NCBI GenBank assembly: GCA_013177895.1
Contig: JABLXV010000009.1
Location: forward strand, 1-64,000
Origin: Brevinematales bacterium
Lineage (GTDB): Bacteria > Spirochaetota > Brevinematia > Brevinematales > GWF1-51-8
Length of the DNA: 64,000 nucleotides
Reading direction: 5' to 3'
In this document: positions 7,324-15,519 of the stretch, in pieces
How the letters are laid out: each line of letters begins with the position of its first letter
Numbering within the stretch: the first letter of the stretch is position 1
Program-made: the position numbers and the translations under genes
The notes under the pieces: model-generated
The model's input: the letters and a program-made list of their open reading frames with translations, nothing else
Told to the model about the DNA's origin: nothing
Databases searched by the model: none

Positions 7324-8800
7324 GTTCGCCGTTGGTGATCCTGCCGAGGTAGTCGTCGAACGTCGTCAGCAGTTTTTTATTCTTATAGAACGGATCGGCC
7401 TTAATCTGCTCCAATTCCTTCTGTATAATCACTTCCGCGGCCGCACGTGTCTTGTCGCTCGCGAAATCGTCTATCCATTCTCTATAGGTAAGCACCGCGT
7501 TGAGTTTGCAGAACTTCCCCTCGACGCCCGATTTCAGGAGTTTCATAATCTTATCGCCGGTACGTCCGCAGCGGTATCCCGCGGTGCAGAACGATGTAAT
7601 CAGTCCCATCCCCGCGAACTCGCGGACAACATCGTCCAGAGTGCGGATATCCCCGAGCATGAACTGCTGGCGGTCGGACTCCTGCTCCTCGGCCGCGTCG
7701 CTGTACGCGCCGATCCCGATCCGGGTGGACGCATCGGTCTGGGTACATCCGAGCGGGATGATCTTTCTACGCATCCCGGCGGATTCCCTCGCGGTGATAA
7801 TCATCCCGGAATAGGGGATCGACAGCCGGAGCACGATCACGAGCTTACGGAAATCGGCGTCGGACACCATGTACGGGGATTTATTGTTTAAATCCATACC
7901 CTCGGCGGGGTTGAGGCGCGGGAAGGAGATCGTATGCGGGCCGATACCGAAACGGTCCTCGAGGTCGATAGCGTGATAGACCATCCCCATGACCTCGAAA
8001 CGCCAGTCATACAGGCCGAATAACGCGCCGATAGCGACGTCGTCGATACCCGCGTCGAGCGCGCGGTGCAGGGCGTAGAGTCTCCACTGATAGTCCGCCT
8101 TGACGCCGGAGGGGTGAAGCTCGGAGTAACGTTTATGATGATAGGTTTCCTGGAATACCTGGAATGTACCGATGCCCGCCCGCCAGAGTTTCTTGAGGTC
8201 GGCGACCGACATCGGGGCGGCGTTGATATTCGCGCGGCGTATCTGCGCGATCCCGTTCCGAACGGGCGCTTTCACATCGTAGACAGCCTCGATCGTATCG
8301 GCGATATAGTCCGCGCCGGAGCTCGGGTGCTCGCCGTAAACCATAATCAGGCGCTTGTGCCCGATTTTGCAGACCGACTCCGCTTCTTTGCGTACCTCGT
8401 CGAGAGTCAGCGTCCGGCGGCGTTCCTTCGTATTATCCGCGCGGAACCCGCAGTACAGGCAATTATTCACACAGAGATTACTGCAATAGAGGGGGGCGAA
8501 GGTAACGATACGGTTATCGTAGACCTTGCGTTTGATATCTCCCGCGGCGCGGGCCATCTCCTCCCATAACTCCTCGTCCTCGACATTCAGGAGGGCGGCG
8601 GTCTCTTCAGGGTCGAGACGCCGGATTGATAACGCCTTCGCGATAATATCGCGCACGCGGGATTTCTCCGGGCGGGCGCCCGCCGCGATCTGCGCGTGTA
8701 TCAGCGCGTCGTCGATAAAATCCTTCCCGCCTATCAGGTAACGGTCAATCTCGCCGCGCTTAATGGTGTTCGTAATAAAATCCTTTACAGCCGTGGTCAT
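7307..8800 (-). CDS. hydG: [FeFe]-hydrogenase maturation radical SAM protein HydG
   Basis: 497 residues. HydG cleaves tyrosine to supply CO and cyanide for the hydrogenase H-cluster. The radical SAM cysteines are C110, C114 and C117 in NLCVNNCLYCGF (CX3CX2C), in a TIM-barrel core related to ThiH. The C-terminal auxiliary-cluster region is present (SFCTAGYRCGRTGDKIM, then GKFCKLNA), but the canonical CX2CX22C reads C405-X2-Gly408-X22-C431, so the middle cysteine is replaced, with a new cysteine at 411. No hydE, hydF or hydrogenase gene lies in the window. A sigma-70-like promoter is at 8829-8857, and the small gene at 7030 overlaps the 3' end. Confidence 0.88.
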   Translation of the reverse strand: MTTAVKDFITNTIKRGEIDRYLIGGKDFIDDALIHAQIAAGARPEKSRVRDIIAKALSIRRLDPEETAALLNVEDEELWEEMARAAGDIKRKVYDNRIVTFAPLYCSNLCVNNCLYCGFRADNTKERRRTLTLDEVRKEAESVCKIGHKRLIMVYGEHPSSGADYIADTIEAVYDVKAPVRNGIAQIRRANINAAPMSVADLKKLWRAGIGTFQVFQETYHHKRYSELHPSGVKADYQWRLYALHRALDAGIDDVAIGALFGLYDWRFEVMGMVYHAIDLEDRFGIGPHTISFPRLNPAEGMDLNNKSPYMVSDADFRKLVIVLRLSIPYSGMIITARESAGMRRKIIPLGCTQTDASTRIGIGAYSDAAEEQESDRQQFMLGDIRTLDDVVREFAGMGLITSFCTAGYRCGRTGDKIMKLLKSGVEGKFCKLNAVLTYREWIDDFASDKTRAAAEVIIQKELEQIKADPFYKNKKLLTTFDDYLGRITNGERDLYI

Positions 8801-8828
8801 GAATCTTCTCCAATAATCCTATTAATAC

Positions 8829-8857
8829 AGTATAATATAACGCGAGGTGAAAGTCAA
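8829..8857 (-). promoter_or_regulatory. sigma-70-type promoter for hydG
   Basis: On the minus strand TTGACT (8857-8852) and TATACT (8834-8829) are separated by 17 bases, about 29 bases upstream of the hydG start. It lies in the short gap after the stop of the propeller protein gene, so hydG can be transcribed independently. Confidence 0.55.
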
Positions 8858-8866
8858 ACAAACCGG

Positions 8867-10780
8867 TTATTTTATTAATGTTCCCGCCGAGGACGTATTC
8901 CCGATCACGTCGCTGAAATAGAACTGGACGAACGCGGGCGGTATAACCTTCAGCTTGATCGTAAACGTTTCCGCCTTCGAGTCGAGGATGCCGTCGTCGG
9001 GAAGGATACCGATCCATTCGCCGCCGTTGACCGAGTACTTCGCCCGGAATACCGGGAGAAGCGCGTCGTTCGCGGTCACGGTGAACACGGTATAAAAGCC
9101 CTCGTTCTTCACCCCGGTTATCTGCACCGCGGGCGGAGTGCCGTCGATATAAAAACTTTCGCCGATAATAATATTCGTCTTGCCGCCGCTCATGGGGTTG
9201 GACTTGACGTCGCTCGCCACCACTTTCGCGCGGTAAACCCCGTCGGGGAACGCCTTGTATTCGAGGTCGAACGCGGGGCTTTTCAGCGGATTTCCGTTCA
9301 TCTTGACCCATCCGTTCTCTTCCTTCGCGATATAGACATCGTAAACCAGTTCGTCGTTATTCGGGTCGGACGCTTCCCATTTGACCGATATCATCAGGTC
9401 GGAATATTTATAGGAGATATTTTTAAACACCGGCGGCATATTCCATTCGACATACGGGATATTCATCTCGTTGAGGAACGGCGTATGCTTGCCGTCGGAG
9501 GTCAGTTTTACTTTATACTGGATATAACGCGCGGGGGCGCAGGCGATCTTTCCCTTGAGGGATACCCAGTCGCCCCAGTAATCGGTCTCGCTGACCGCGC
9601 CGGAACGGAAGAAGTACGAGATATCCGTCCCCGGCAGGAGGTTTTTCTCGATAATCGGAACGCCCCATTCGGCGACAATCCCGGCGTCGAAAATATCCGA
9701 CATATAGTAACCTTCCTTAGCGTAGCTCTCCTCGATCTTCACGATCCCGGACGGCAGAAGGAGCACGGCGTAGAGTCCGTCGGTGCCCTCGAGGAATTTC
9801 AGGAACTTACCGCTCCCGAGCGAGGTAAATTTCACGGTGGTATAGTCGGGGCTGATCTCGAAATATCCCCCGCGTTCGTCGGTGCCGATAATCAGGGAGT
9901 TTTTCAGGTGCGATACCGCGATAAAACGGAGCCCGCTTTTCTCGAACACTTTCTCGGACGCGCCGTTGGGATGAATCTTGTATACCGCGCTTAACGTGTT
10001 CTGGTCGGGGTTCTGCCCCTGTTTCTGCTGGGTCTTCTGGAAATTATACTCCATATATAAGTCCTTGCTCGACGTGGTGATAAAGATATACCCGTCGAAG
10101 AAGTCGAACCCGGTGACCGCGTTATCGAACGATACCATCGCGACCGCCTTCTGCCCGTCGAGACGGTACAGGGCTTTTTCGCCGCAGAAGTACAGCGTAT
10201 CGTTAATCATCTTCCCGTAGATGATATTGTCCTCGTCGGGAAGCGTGACTGAAAACTTCTCCTGCTGGTTCTCGAAGTAGTAAACCATAGCGGGGTCGCC
10301 CGCGAGGATATAGAAACCCTTCGCCGCGGGAACTATCTTCCACGCGTAATTATTCTTCAGGGAAATTTTCTTCTTCTGCTGGAATTTCTGGTCGAGGACT
10401 ATCACCTCGGCGTAAGGAATGGCCGTCAGGTAAATATCGGCCGAGACGACCGCGATGTCGCTGAAGAACAGCGAATCGGGCGAGGCGTACACTTCCTTTG
10501 AAGTACCGCCCTGCACCAGTACCAAACTTGCGGAATCGCCGATGCCGACGAGGTAGCCGCCGTCGAACTGCGCAAGACTCCATATGAGCTTATCGGTCTG
10601 ATACACCGATTGGTACGCGTGCGCGAGCTCAAGTCCGCCGTTCTGAAGGAGACAGACGTTGGAGAGCTGGTAGCTCGCCACATCGTCGAATTTATAATCT
10701 GAGATATATTTCGAAGTCACGGCGAACGCCGCCGTTACGGACACGATTAATGCCGTCAGTATTCCCGCACGCAGTCTCAT
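8867..10780 (-). CDS. exported beta-propeller protein with C-terminal Ig/fibronectin-like domains
   Basis: 637 residues with an N-terminal signal peptide (cleavage near AAFA-VT at about 20). Residues about 30-370 show repeated four-strand-like units (for example GGYLVGIGDSASLVLV, GFYILAGDPAMVYYF, DTLYFCGEKALYRLD), as in WD40/PQQ-like propellers. From about 440 two beta-sandwich modules follow: one with PPVFKNISYKYSDLMISVKW, the other starting at DGTPPAVQITG, a pattern of extracellular Ig-like domains. No catalytic motif seen. Probably periplasmic or surface-exposed binding protein. It lies just downstream of another exported propeller protein on the same strand. Function unknown. Confidence 0.75.
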   Translation of the reverse strand: MRLRAGILTALIVSVTAAFAVTSKYISDYKFDDVASYQLSNVCLLQNGGLELAHAYQSVYQTDKLIWSLAQFDGGYLVGIGDSASLVLVQGGTSKEVYASPDSLFFSDIAVVSADIYLTAIPYAEVIVLDQKFQQKKKISLKNNYAWKIVPAAKGFYILAGDPAMVYYFENQQEKFSVTLPDEDNIIYGKMINDTLYFCGEKALYRLDGQKAVAMVSFDNAVTGFDFFDGYIFITTSSKDLYMEYNFQKTQQKQGQNPDQNTLSAVYKIHPNGASEKVFEKSGLRFIAVSHLKNSLIIGTDERGGYFEISPDYTTVKFTSLGSGKFLKFLEGTDGLYAVLLLPSGIVKIEESYAKEGYYMSDIFDAGIVAEWGVPIIEKNLLPGTDISYFFRSGAVSETDYWGDWVSLKGKIACAPARYIQYKVKLTSDGKHTPFLNEMNIPYVEWNMPPVFKNISYKYSDLMISVKWEASDPNNDELVYDVYIAKEENGWVKMNGNPLKSPAFDLEYKAFPDGVYRAKVVASDVKSNPMSGGKTNIIIGESFYIDGTPPAVQITGVKNEGFYTVFTVTANDALLPVFRAKYSVNGGEWIGILPDDGILDSKAETFTIKLKVIPPAFVQFYFSDVIGNTSSAGTLIK

Positions 10781-10923
10781 AGAATCCTCCTGCGTATAGG
10801 ATAACGCATTCCGGGGAGTTCGGCAAGTATTCGATTAATGGACGGGAATTTATATAGGACAATGCGGATGCATAGCTAAAAAAGAAACCCATTCCTGCGG
10901 GAAGGATTTCAGTGCGCAGGCTA

Positions 10924-13548
10924 TTACTTGAACTTGGTTAAAAACATATCGCCGGTACCCGCGCTGGTTTTATCATCTGCTCCGCCCCAATCATCGCTGA
11001 AATTGACGTTAGTCTGGAAAACCCCGAAAACATAGGTCGCCCCGGATGTATCCACGGCAAGCGCAAATCCAGAATCCAGTTGAGAACCCCCGACTCTTTG
11101 AGTGATTCCATACGTACCGTCTGCGTTAATTTTTGTGATAAACATATCACTATTACCCGCGCTGACTTTAATATCTGTCCCGATATATCCCGTCCAATCG
11201 GCCGCGAAATTAACATTACTTTCGAATGATCCGGTTACATAGACATTATCACTATCATCGGTGGTAATAAAATTACCCTGATCGTTTCCTGAACCGCCGA
11301 TTATTTTAGTCCATCCATAAGTTCCGTTCGCGTTAATTTTAGTGATAAAGACGTCGTTTCCGCCGGATGAAAATTTATTGTCCGAACCGCCCCAATCCTG
11401 CGCAAAATTAATGGTATATGTTTCGGGGAAGCTGCCGGTAAAATAGACGTTTCCCAGACTATCGGCGGCGATAGAATATGCAAATTCCGACGCGCCTTGG
11501 CCTATCAGTTTCGTCCAGCTATAGTCGCCGTTATTACTGATTTTTGTAATAAAAATATCATAAAGCTGGGGCGACCTTGAATCAGTTCCTCCCCAGTCCG
11601 CGGCAAAATTTACCCCTAAGCTGCTTCTGGTATAGCCAGTAATATAAATATTTTCCCACGGGTCGGCAGTGATTTCTTCCGCCTTGTCGATTCCCGAACC
11701 GCCCAATCTTTTCGTCCATCCATAGGAACCGTCGGCACTAATTTTTGTGATAAATACATCCGAACTCCCAGCGTTGGTTTTACTATCGGTAGAGCTCCAA
11801 TCCCCCGCGAAATTCACCGTGTAATAATAATTACCGGTTATGAAGATATCACCGCTGGGCGAAACTGTAATGGAATTTGCGGTATCCTGACCTGTTCCGC
11901 CTAATCGTTTGGTCCAGCAATAGCTCCCGTTGTTACTGATTTTCATAACGAAAATATCCCAGGCCGAACTTGCATTTGTTTTAATATCACTCCCGCCCCA
12001 GTCCGCTGCAAAGTTTACGGAAGAACTGTAGTAGAACCCCGTCACGTAAACATTTCCGGCCGAATCAAACGCTAATGAGTTTCCGCTTTCTGCGAGGTTT
12101 CCTCCGGCTTTTTTCGTCCATCCATAGGTTCCATCGGCATTTATTTTAGTAATAAACAAATCCTGATCGCCCCCGCTTGTTTTTGATTCACTTTGGCCCC
12201 AGTCCGCTGCAAAATTCACGGTAGAACCGAACGAACCCGAAAGATATATATTTCCAGCCGGATCAATATTGATGGATGATGCTTGATCCATAATAGCCCC
12301 GCCGATTTGCCGTGTATAACGATAAGCAGTTGTGCAGATTATTTTCCATATAGTCCCATAATTAGTTTTTCCGTTATCGGTAATCGCCATTGTATTGATA
12401 GTGTTTGTTCCGTTTTGTAATGACAGTTCGATTGACCAAGAGGTAGTACCTGATGTATTCGACCATACTCCGCTGTTTAGTTGAACCTGAACTTGGGTGA
12501 TATGATAGGGTAATGGAACGCTGGATGAACCGGAGAGTAGAATCAGTGGTACTACAGTCGTACTCTGGTTTGCGTGTGAAGTAATACTGATAGACGGGAA
12601 TGAATATTTGATAACTTTCAAAGAGGAGACTGTTGAATTGGTAAGATCGCTATCCGAGATCGCGCGGGCATAAATAGCATTAGTACCTTCTACTAAAGTG
12701 AATGGCATCGACCAACTGAATGTTCCGCTTGCTGTCATCCATGCCCCGCCGTTTGATCGGACCTGTATCATGGAGATTTGGAACGGATTAAGTACGCTTG
12801 CCGTTCCTGAAACAGTTATTGTGGGGATATTTGTTGAAAAATTATCGGCGGGATAGGAAACCCCGATTGAAGGATAGGTCGCTTTTATAACCTTCCATAC
12901 CGCGGAAGTGTTGGTTTTTCCGTTGTCCGAGATTGCGCGGGCATAGATGGTGTTTGTTCCCTCGATAAGCAACAGGTTGTTCGTCCAAAATTCGGTTCCG
13001 GTTGCCGTATTCCATGATCCGCTGTTCAACTGTACCTGTACAGAAGTAACCACATTCGGTAGATCGATAAGTGTCGAACCCGAAAGGATGATGTTCGGGT
13101 TGGTGACCATAGACCCGTTGGCGGGGGAAGAAATAACTACAGAAGGGATATTTACACGGTTTATCCAAACCGACTTTGGGTCGCTCACATTGCCGGCGTT
13201 ATCTTCAGCAATGACCGTATTTGTATGAATTCCGTATGAAGTGTTGGAAATATTCGCAGTCCATGTTTCTCCTATCAGGGAAACAGGTATCGTTGAACCA
13301 TCGAGAAGAAGGGTGACTTTTTTAACTCCCGAATTATCATCCTGAACTATTCCGGTGACCTGATAGATTGCCCCGACTTCTTGACCGTTCTCGGGGGAAT
13401 TGATAGCGATAAGCGGTGGAATATTGTCCTTGTGTTGATTGTCAAGTATTTTTGAAATATCGCTCGGCTCCAGAAGTTCCTTGAATAAAGTACATCCTCC
13501 AAAAAACAGAATGACAAAGGTTCCGATAAAGACCCCTTTCTTTTTCAT
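10924..13548 (-). CDS. lipoprotein with Ig-like repeats and seven SBBP beta-propeller repeats
   Basis: 874 residues. A lipobox (LFFGGC, Cys at 19) predicts a lipid-anchored envelope protein. An Ig-like unit follows (about 45-130, PPLIAINSPENGQEVGA), then three more similar units (about 135-400), each opening PS..I.S.A and containing VQ..SG.W. The rest is seven SBBP-type repeats of about 62 residues, each with a G.IY.TG.F strand, VNFA.DWGG, and ITKI..NG.Y.WTK, consistent with a closed seven-bladed propeller. The repeats are similar at DNA level too, which may favour recombination or assembly error. Probable surface binding or adhesion protein; ligand unknown. Confidence 0.82.
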   Translation of the reverse strand: MKKKGVFIGTFVILFFGGCTLFKELLEPSDISKILDNQHKDNIPPLIAINSPENGQEVGAIYQVTGIVQDDNSGVKKVTLLLDGSTIPVSLIGETWTANISNTSYGIHTNTVIAEDNAGNVSDPKSVWINRVNIPSVVISSPANGSMVTNPNIILSGSTLIDLPNVVTSVQVQLNSGSWNTATGTEFWTNNLLLIEGTNTIYARAISDNGKTNTSAVWKVIKATYPSIGVSYPADNFSTNIPTITVSGTASVLNPFQISMIQVRSNGGAWMTASGTFSWSMPFTLVEGTNAIYARAISDSDLTNSTVSSLKVIKYSFPSISITSHANQSTTVVPLILLSGSSSVPLPYHITQVQVQLNSGVWSNTSGTTSWSIELSLQNGTNTINTMAITDNGKTNYGTIWKIICTTAYRYTRQIGGAIMDQASSINIDPAGNIYLSGSFGSTVNFAADWGQSESKTSGGDQDLFITKINADGTYGWTKKAGGNLAESGNSLAFDSAGNVYVTGFYYSSSVNFAADWGGSDIKTNASSAWDIFVMKISNNGSYCWTKRLGGTGQDTANSITVSPSGDIFITGNYYYTVNFAGDWSSTDSKTNAGSSDVFITKISADGSYGWTKRLGGSGIDKAEEITADPWENIYITGYTRSSLGVNFAADWGGTDSRSPQLYDIFITKISNNGDYSWTKLIGQGASEFAYSIAADSLGNVYFTGSFPETYTINFAQDWGGSDNKFSSGGNDVFITKINANGTYGWTKIIGGSGNDQGNFITTDDSDNVYVTGSFESNVNFAADWTGYIGTDIKVSAGNSDMFITKINADGTYGITQRVGGSQLDSGFALAVDTSGATYVFGVFQTNVNFSDDWGGADDKTSAGTGDMFLTKFK

Positions 13549-13732
13549 TGCCCGCCCCTAAAAAAACAATCGATGTTTCATAACATTATATCATAGACAG
13601 GTAAAAATAATGTCAAGAATGTAATATGTTTTTGTTATAATACTGCGTATGTTTAAATAAAACTGTTAATAAAGAATTTATTGATATATCTTTCCATATA
13701 AAATATTTTGTGAACTATTATATAACCGGCAA

Positions 13733-13761
13733 TTGAGAATTTTACTCGTATATGATACAAT
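13733..13761 (+). promoter_or_regulatory. sigma-70-type promoter for the GT2 gene at 13787
   Basis: TTGAGA (13733-13738), 17-base spacer, TACAAT (13756-13761), 26 bases before the TTG start. The rest of the 13549-13786 gap is AT-rich; on the minus strand TTGACA and TATAAT also face the propeller lipoprotein gene, but 20 bases apart. Confidence 0.5.
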
Positions 13762-13786
13762 ATGGAACTAAAAAAAGGAGCGCCCA

Positions 13787-14503
13787 TTGAAAGGCCTTGT
13801 AATCATCCCTACATACAACGAACTGGATAATATAACCCGGATTATCCCGGAAATCCTCGCGCAGGATAAGGAGCTCGACGTCTTAGTGGTGGACGACGGT
13901 TCGCCCGACGGGACTGCCGGCGCGGTCAAGGGTATGATGAAGAAGAGTAAGAAAATTCATATTCTCGAACGCGAGAAAAAGTCCGGCCTCGGGCGCGCGT
14001 ATATCGCGGGGTTCCGCTGGTCGCTCGAGAACGGGTACGACTATGTGATCGAGATGGACGCGGATTTCTCGCACGACCCCGGCGAACTGGGACTCCTGAT
14101 TACCGCGATGCGGAACGGGAAGGACGCCGTATTCGGGTCGCGTTATATCCACGGGGTACGGGTGCTGAACTGGGACATGAAACGCCTGATCCTGAGCGCG
14201 GTGGGCAATTCCTACGCGCGGTTCGCCACGGGGGTAAAACTCACCGACCTCACCGGCGGGTATAACCTCTACACCCGCAAGGTGCTCGAGGGGCTGAACC
14301 TCGACAGGATTACCTCCAACGGGTACTCGTTCCAGATAGAGATGAAGTCCAAGACGGTGTTCAAGAAGTTTACGGTCGAGGAAGTGCCGATTATTTTCCG
14401 CGACCGTTCGCAGGGCGCGACCAAGATGAGCGGGGGGATTGTCAACGAGGCGTTATTCAAATGCTGGAGAATCCGTTTCGATAAATGGTTCAAGAAGTAT
14501 TAG
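13787..14503 (+). CDS. GT2 glycosyltransferase, polyprenyl-phosphate mannose/glucose synthase type
   Basis: 238 residues with a TTG start, supported by AAGGAG six bases upstream. GT-A fold signatures: LVIIPTYNELDNI at the N-terminus, VVDDGSPDGTA (nucleotide and metal), and EMDADFSHDP carrying the DXD motif near residue 99, then TGGYNLYTRKVLE. This is the pattern of dolichol-phosphate-mannose synthase-like enzymes that move a sugar from GDP-mannose or UDP-glucose to a polyprenyl phosphate. It has no membrane segment, like the catalytic-only members. It could supply lipid-linked sugar to a DUF2723-type transferase such as that at 29990, but that link is speculative. Confidence 0.88.
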   Translation: MKGLVIIPTYNELDNITRIIPEILAQDKELDVLVVDDGSPDGTAGAVKGMMKKSKKIHILEREKKSGLGRAYIAGFRWSLENGYDYVIEMDADFSHDPGELGLLITAMRNGKDAVFGSRYIHGVRVLNWDMKRLILSAVGNSYARFATGVKLTDLTGGYNLYTRKVLEGLNLDRITSNGYSFQIEMKSKTVFKKFTVEEVPIIFRDRSQGATKMSGGIVNEALFKCWRIRFDKWFKKY

Positions 14504-14644
14504 AAGTAATAAGTTACCCCTCGCAAATGCTCGGGGCAGGCAAGTTACAAGTTTAAAGTGAAAAGTGAAAAGTTGAAGAGCGGGGCTTTTCGGGACTAAG
14601 TGGAATACAACACTATTGGGCGATGAATCAGACGAGGAAAGTGA

Positions 14645-15379
14645 ATGGTTGACTATATCGAAATCGCAAAAGAAATACGAAATGAGAAGTATCCTGATAG
14701 TGATTCAGTATTACTTGCAGGATCAATAGTCAGAAATGAAGAAACGAAATACTCTGACCTTGATATAATTGTTATTTATAAGTGTTTGCAAAAGGCGTAC
14801 AGGGAATCATTTATTTACAGTGGTGTTTTAGTAGAAACATTTGTCCATGATCCTGAAACCATTGATTACTTTTTAGAGAAATATGATAAAAGTAGTAGTT
14901 CTTCAGCTTTATCACAAATGATTGTAGAGGGTATTGAGATTCCGTATTCTACTCCCCTATCAAGAGAAATAAAGAAAAAAGCTCATGGATATATTCTGGC
15001 TGGGCCAAATGAACTAGATGAGCAGACCAACAATAATATGAGATATGCAATTACAAATCTCATAGACGATATTCGTGATTACAAAAACAAATCAGAGCTT
15101 TTAGGAACATTATCATATCTTTACATTTCTTTATCCGAGTTCTATTTCAAAGCAAATGGATGCTGGGCTGGAACTGATAAGTATGTATCTCGCTTAATGA
15201 AAAAGTATAATGCTGATTTAGAAAATAAGGTTTTTGATGCCTTTAACACTGCGATTAAGGACGAAAATATTGATAAAGTTATTAAAATCACAGAAGATAT
15301 TTTAAAGCCGTTTGGAGGATTTTTATTTGATGGATATAGGTTTGATGCCACTGAAGAAATGAGAATGCGGAAACAATAG
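14645..15379 (+). CDS. nucleotidyltransferase-domain protein
   Basis: 244 residues. A pol-beta-type nucleotidyltransferase motif is clear: LLAGSIVRNEETKYSDLDI, with Gly-Ser at 26-27 and the metal-binding Asp pair at 38 and 40; a third acidic residue may be in VLVETFVHD. The C-terminal half is helical, as in aminoglycoside- or MNT-type transferases. It could modify a small molecule, protein or RNA; no antitoxin gene is paired with it. Strikingly AT-rich against GC-rich neighbours, with short unstructured flanks, so probably acquired by transfer. Confidence 0.75.
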   Translation: MVDYIEIAKEIRNEKYPDSDSVLLAGSIVRNEETKYSDLDIIVIYKCLQKAYRESFIYSGVLVETFVHDPETIDYFLEKYDKSSSSSALSQMIVEGIEIPYSTPLSREIKKKAHGYILAGPNELDEQTNNNMRYAITNLIDDIRDYKNKSELLGTLSYLYISLSEFYFKANGCWAGTDKYVSRLMKKYNADLENKVFDAFNTAIKDENIDKVIKITEDILKPFGGFLFDGYRFDATEEMRMRKQ

Positions 15380-15460
15380 AGCGATAGGGACTTGCGGTCT
15401 GCTGATAGTGGTCGATGACTCAAATAGGTCAATGTCTTGCGCCTTCGCGCCGTAGTTTTT

Positions 15461-15497
15461 ATCCGCGGGGATCTGCATAATCCGTGTAATCCGCGTG
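15461..15497 (+). repeat. short tandem repeat of a 9-bp unit
   Basis: Four imperfect units: ATCCGCGGG (plus one G), ATCTGCATA, ATCCGTGTA and ATCCGCGTG. They lie in the 139-base gap between the nucleotidyltransferase gene and batD. Similar ATCCGYGTA tandems are scattered in many genomes with no known function. Nothing else is visible in this gap. Confidence 0.5.
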
Positions 15498-15519
15498 GAA
15501 TTGGGTTTAACCGACTCCT

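Noticed and set aside
14504-14644. Possible RNA or hairpin in the gap before the nucleotidyltransferase
   Set aside because: There is only a weak CCCC...GGGG pairing and an AAGTGAAAAGTGAAAAGT low-complexity tract, without U-run or conserved structure.
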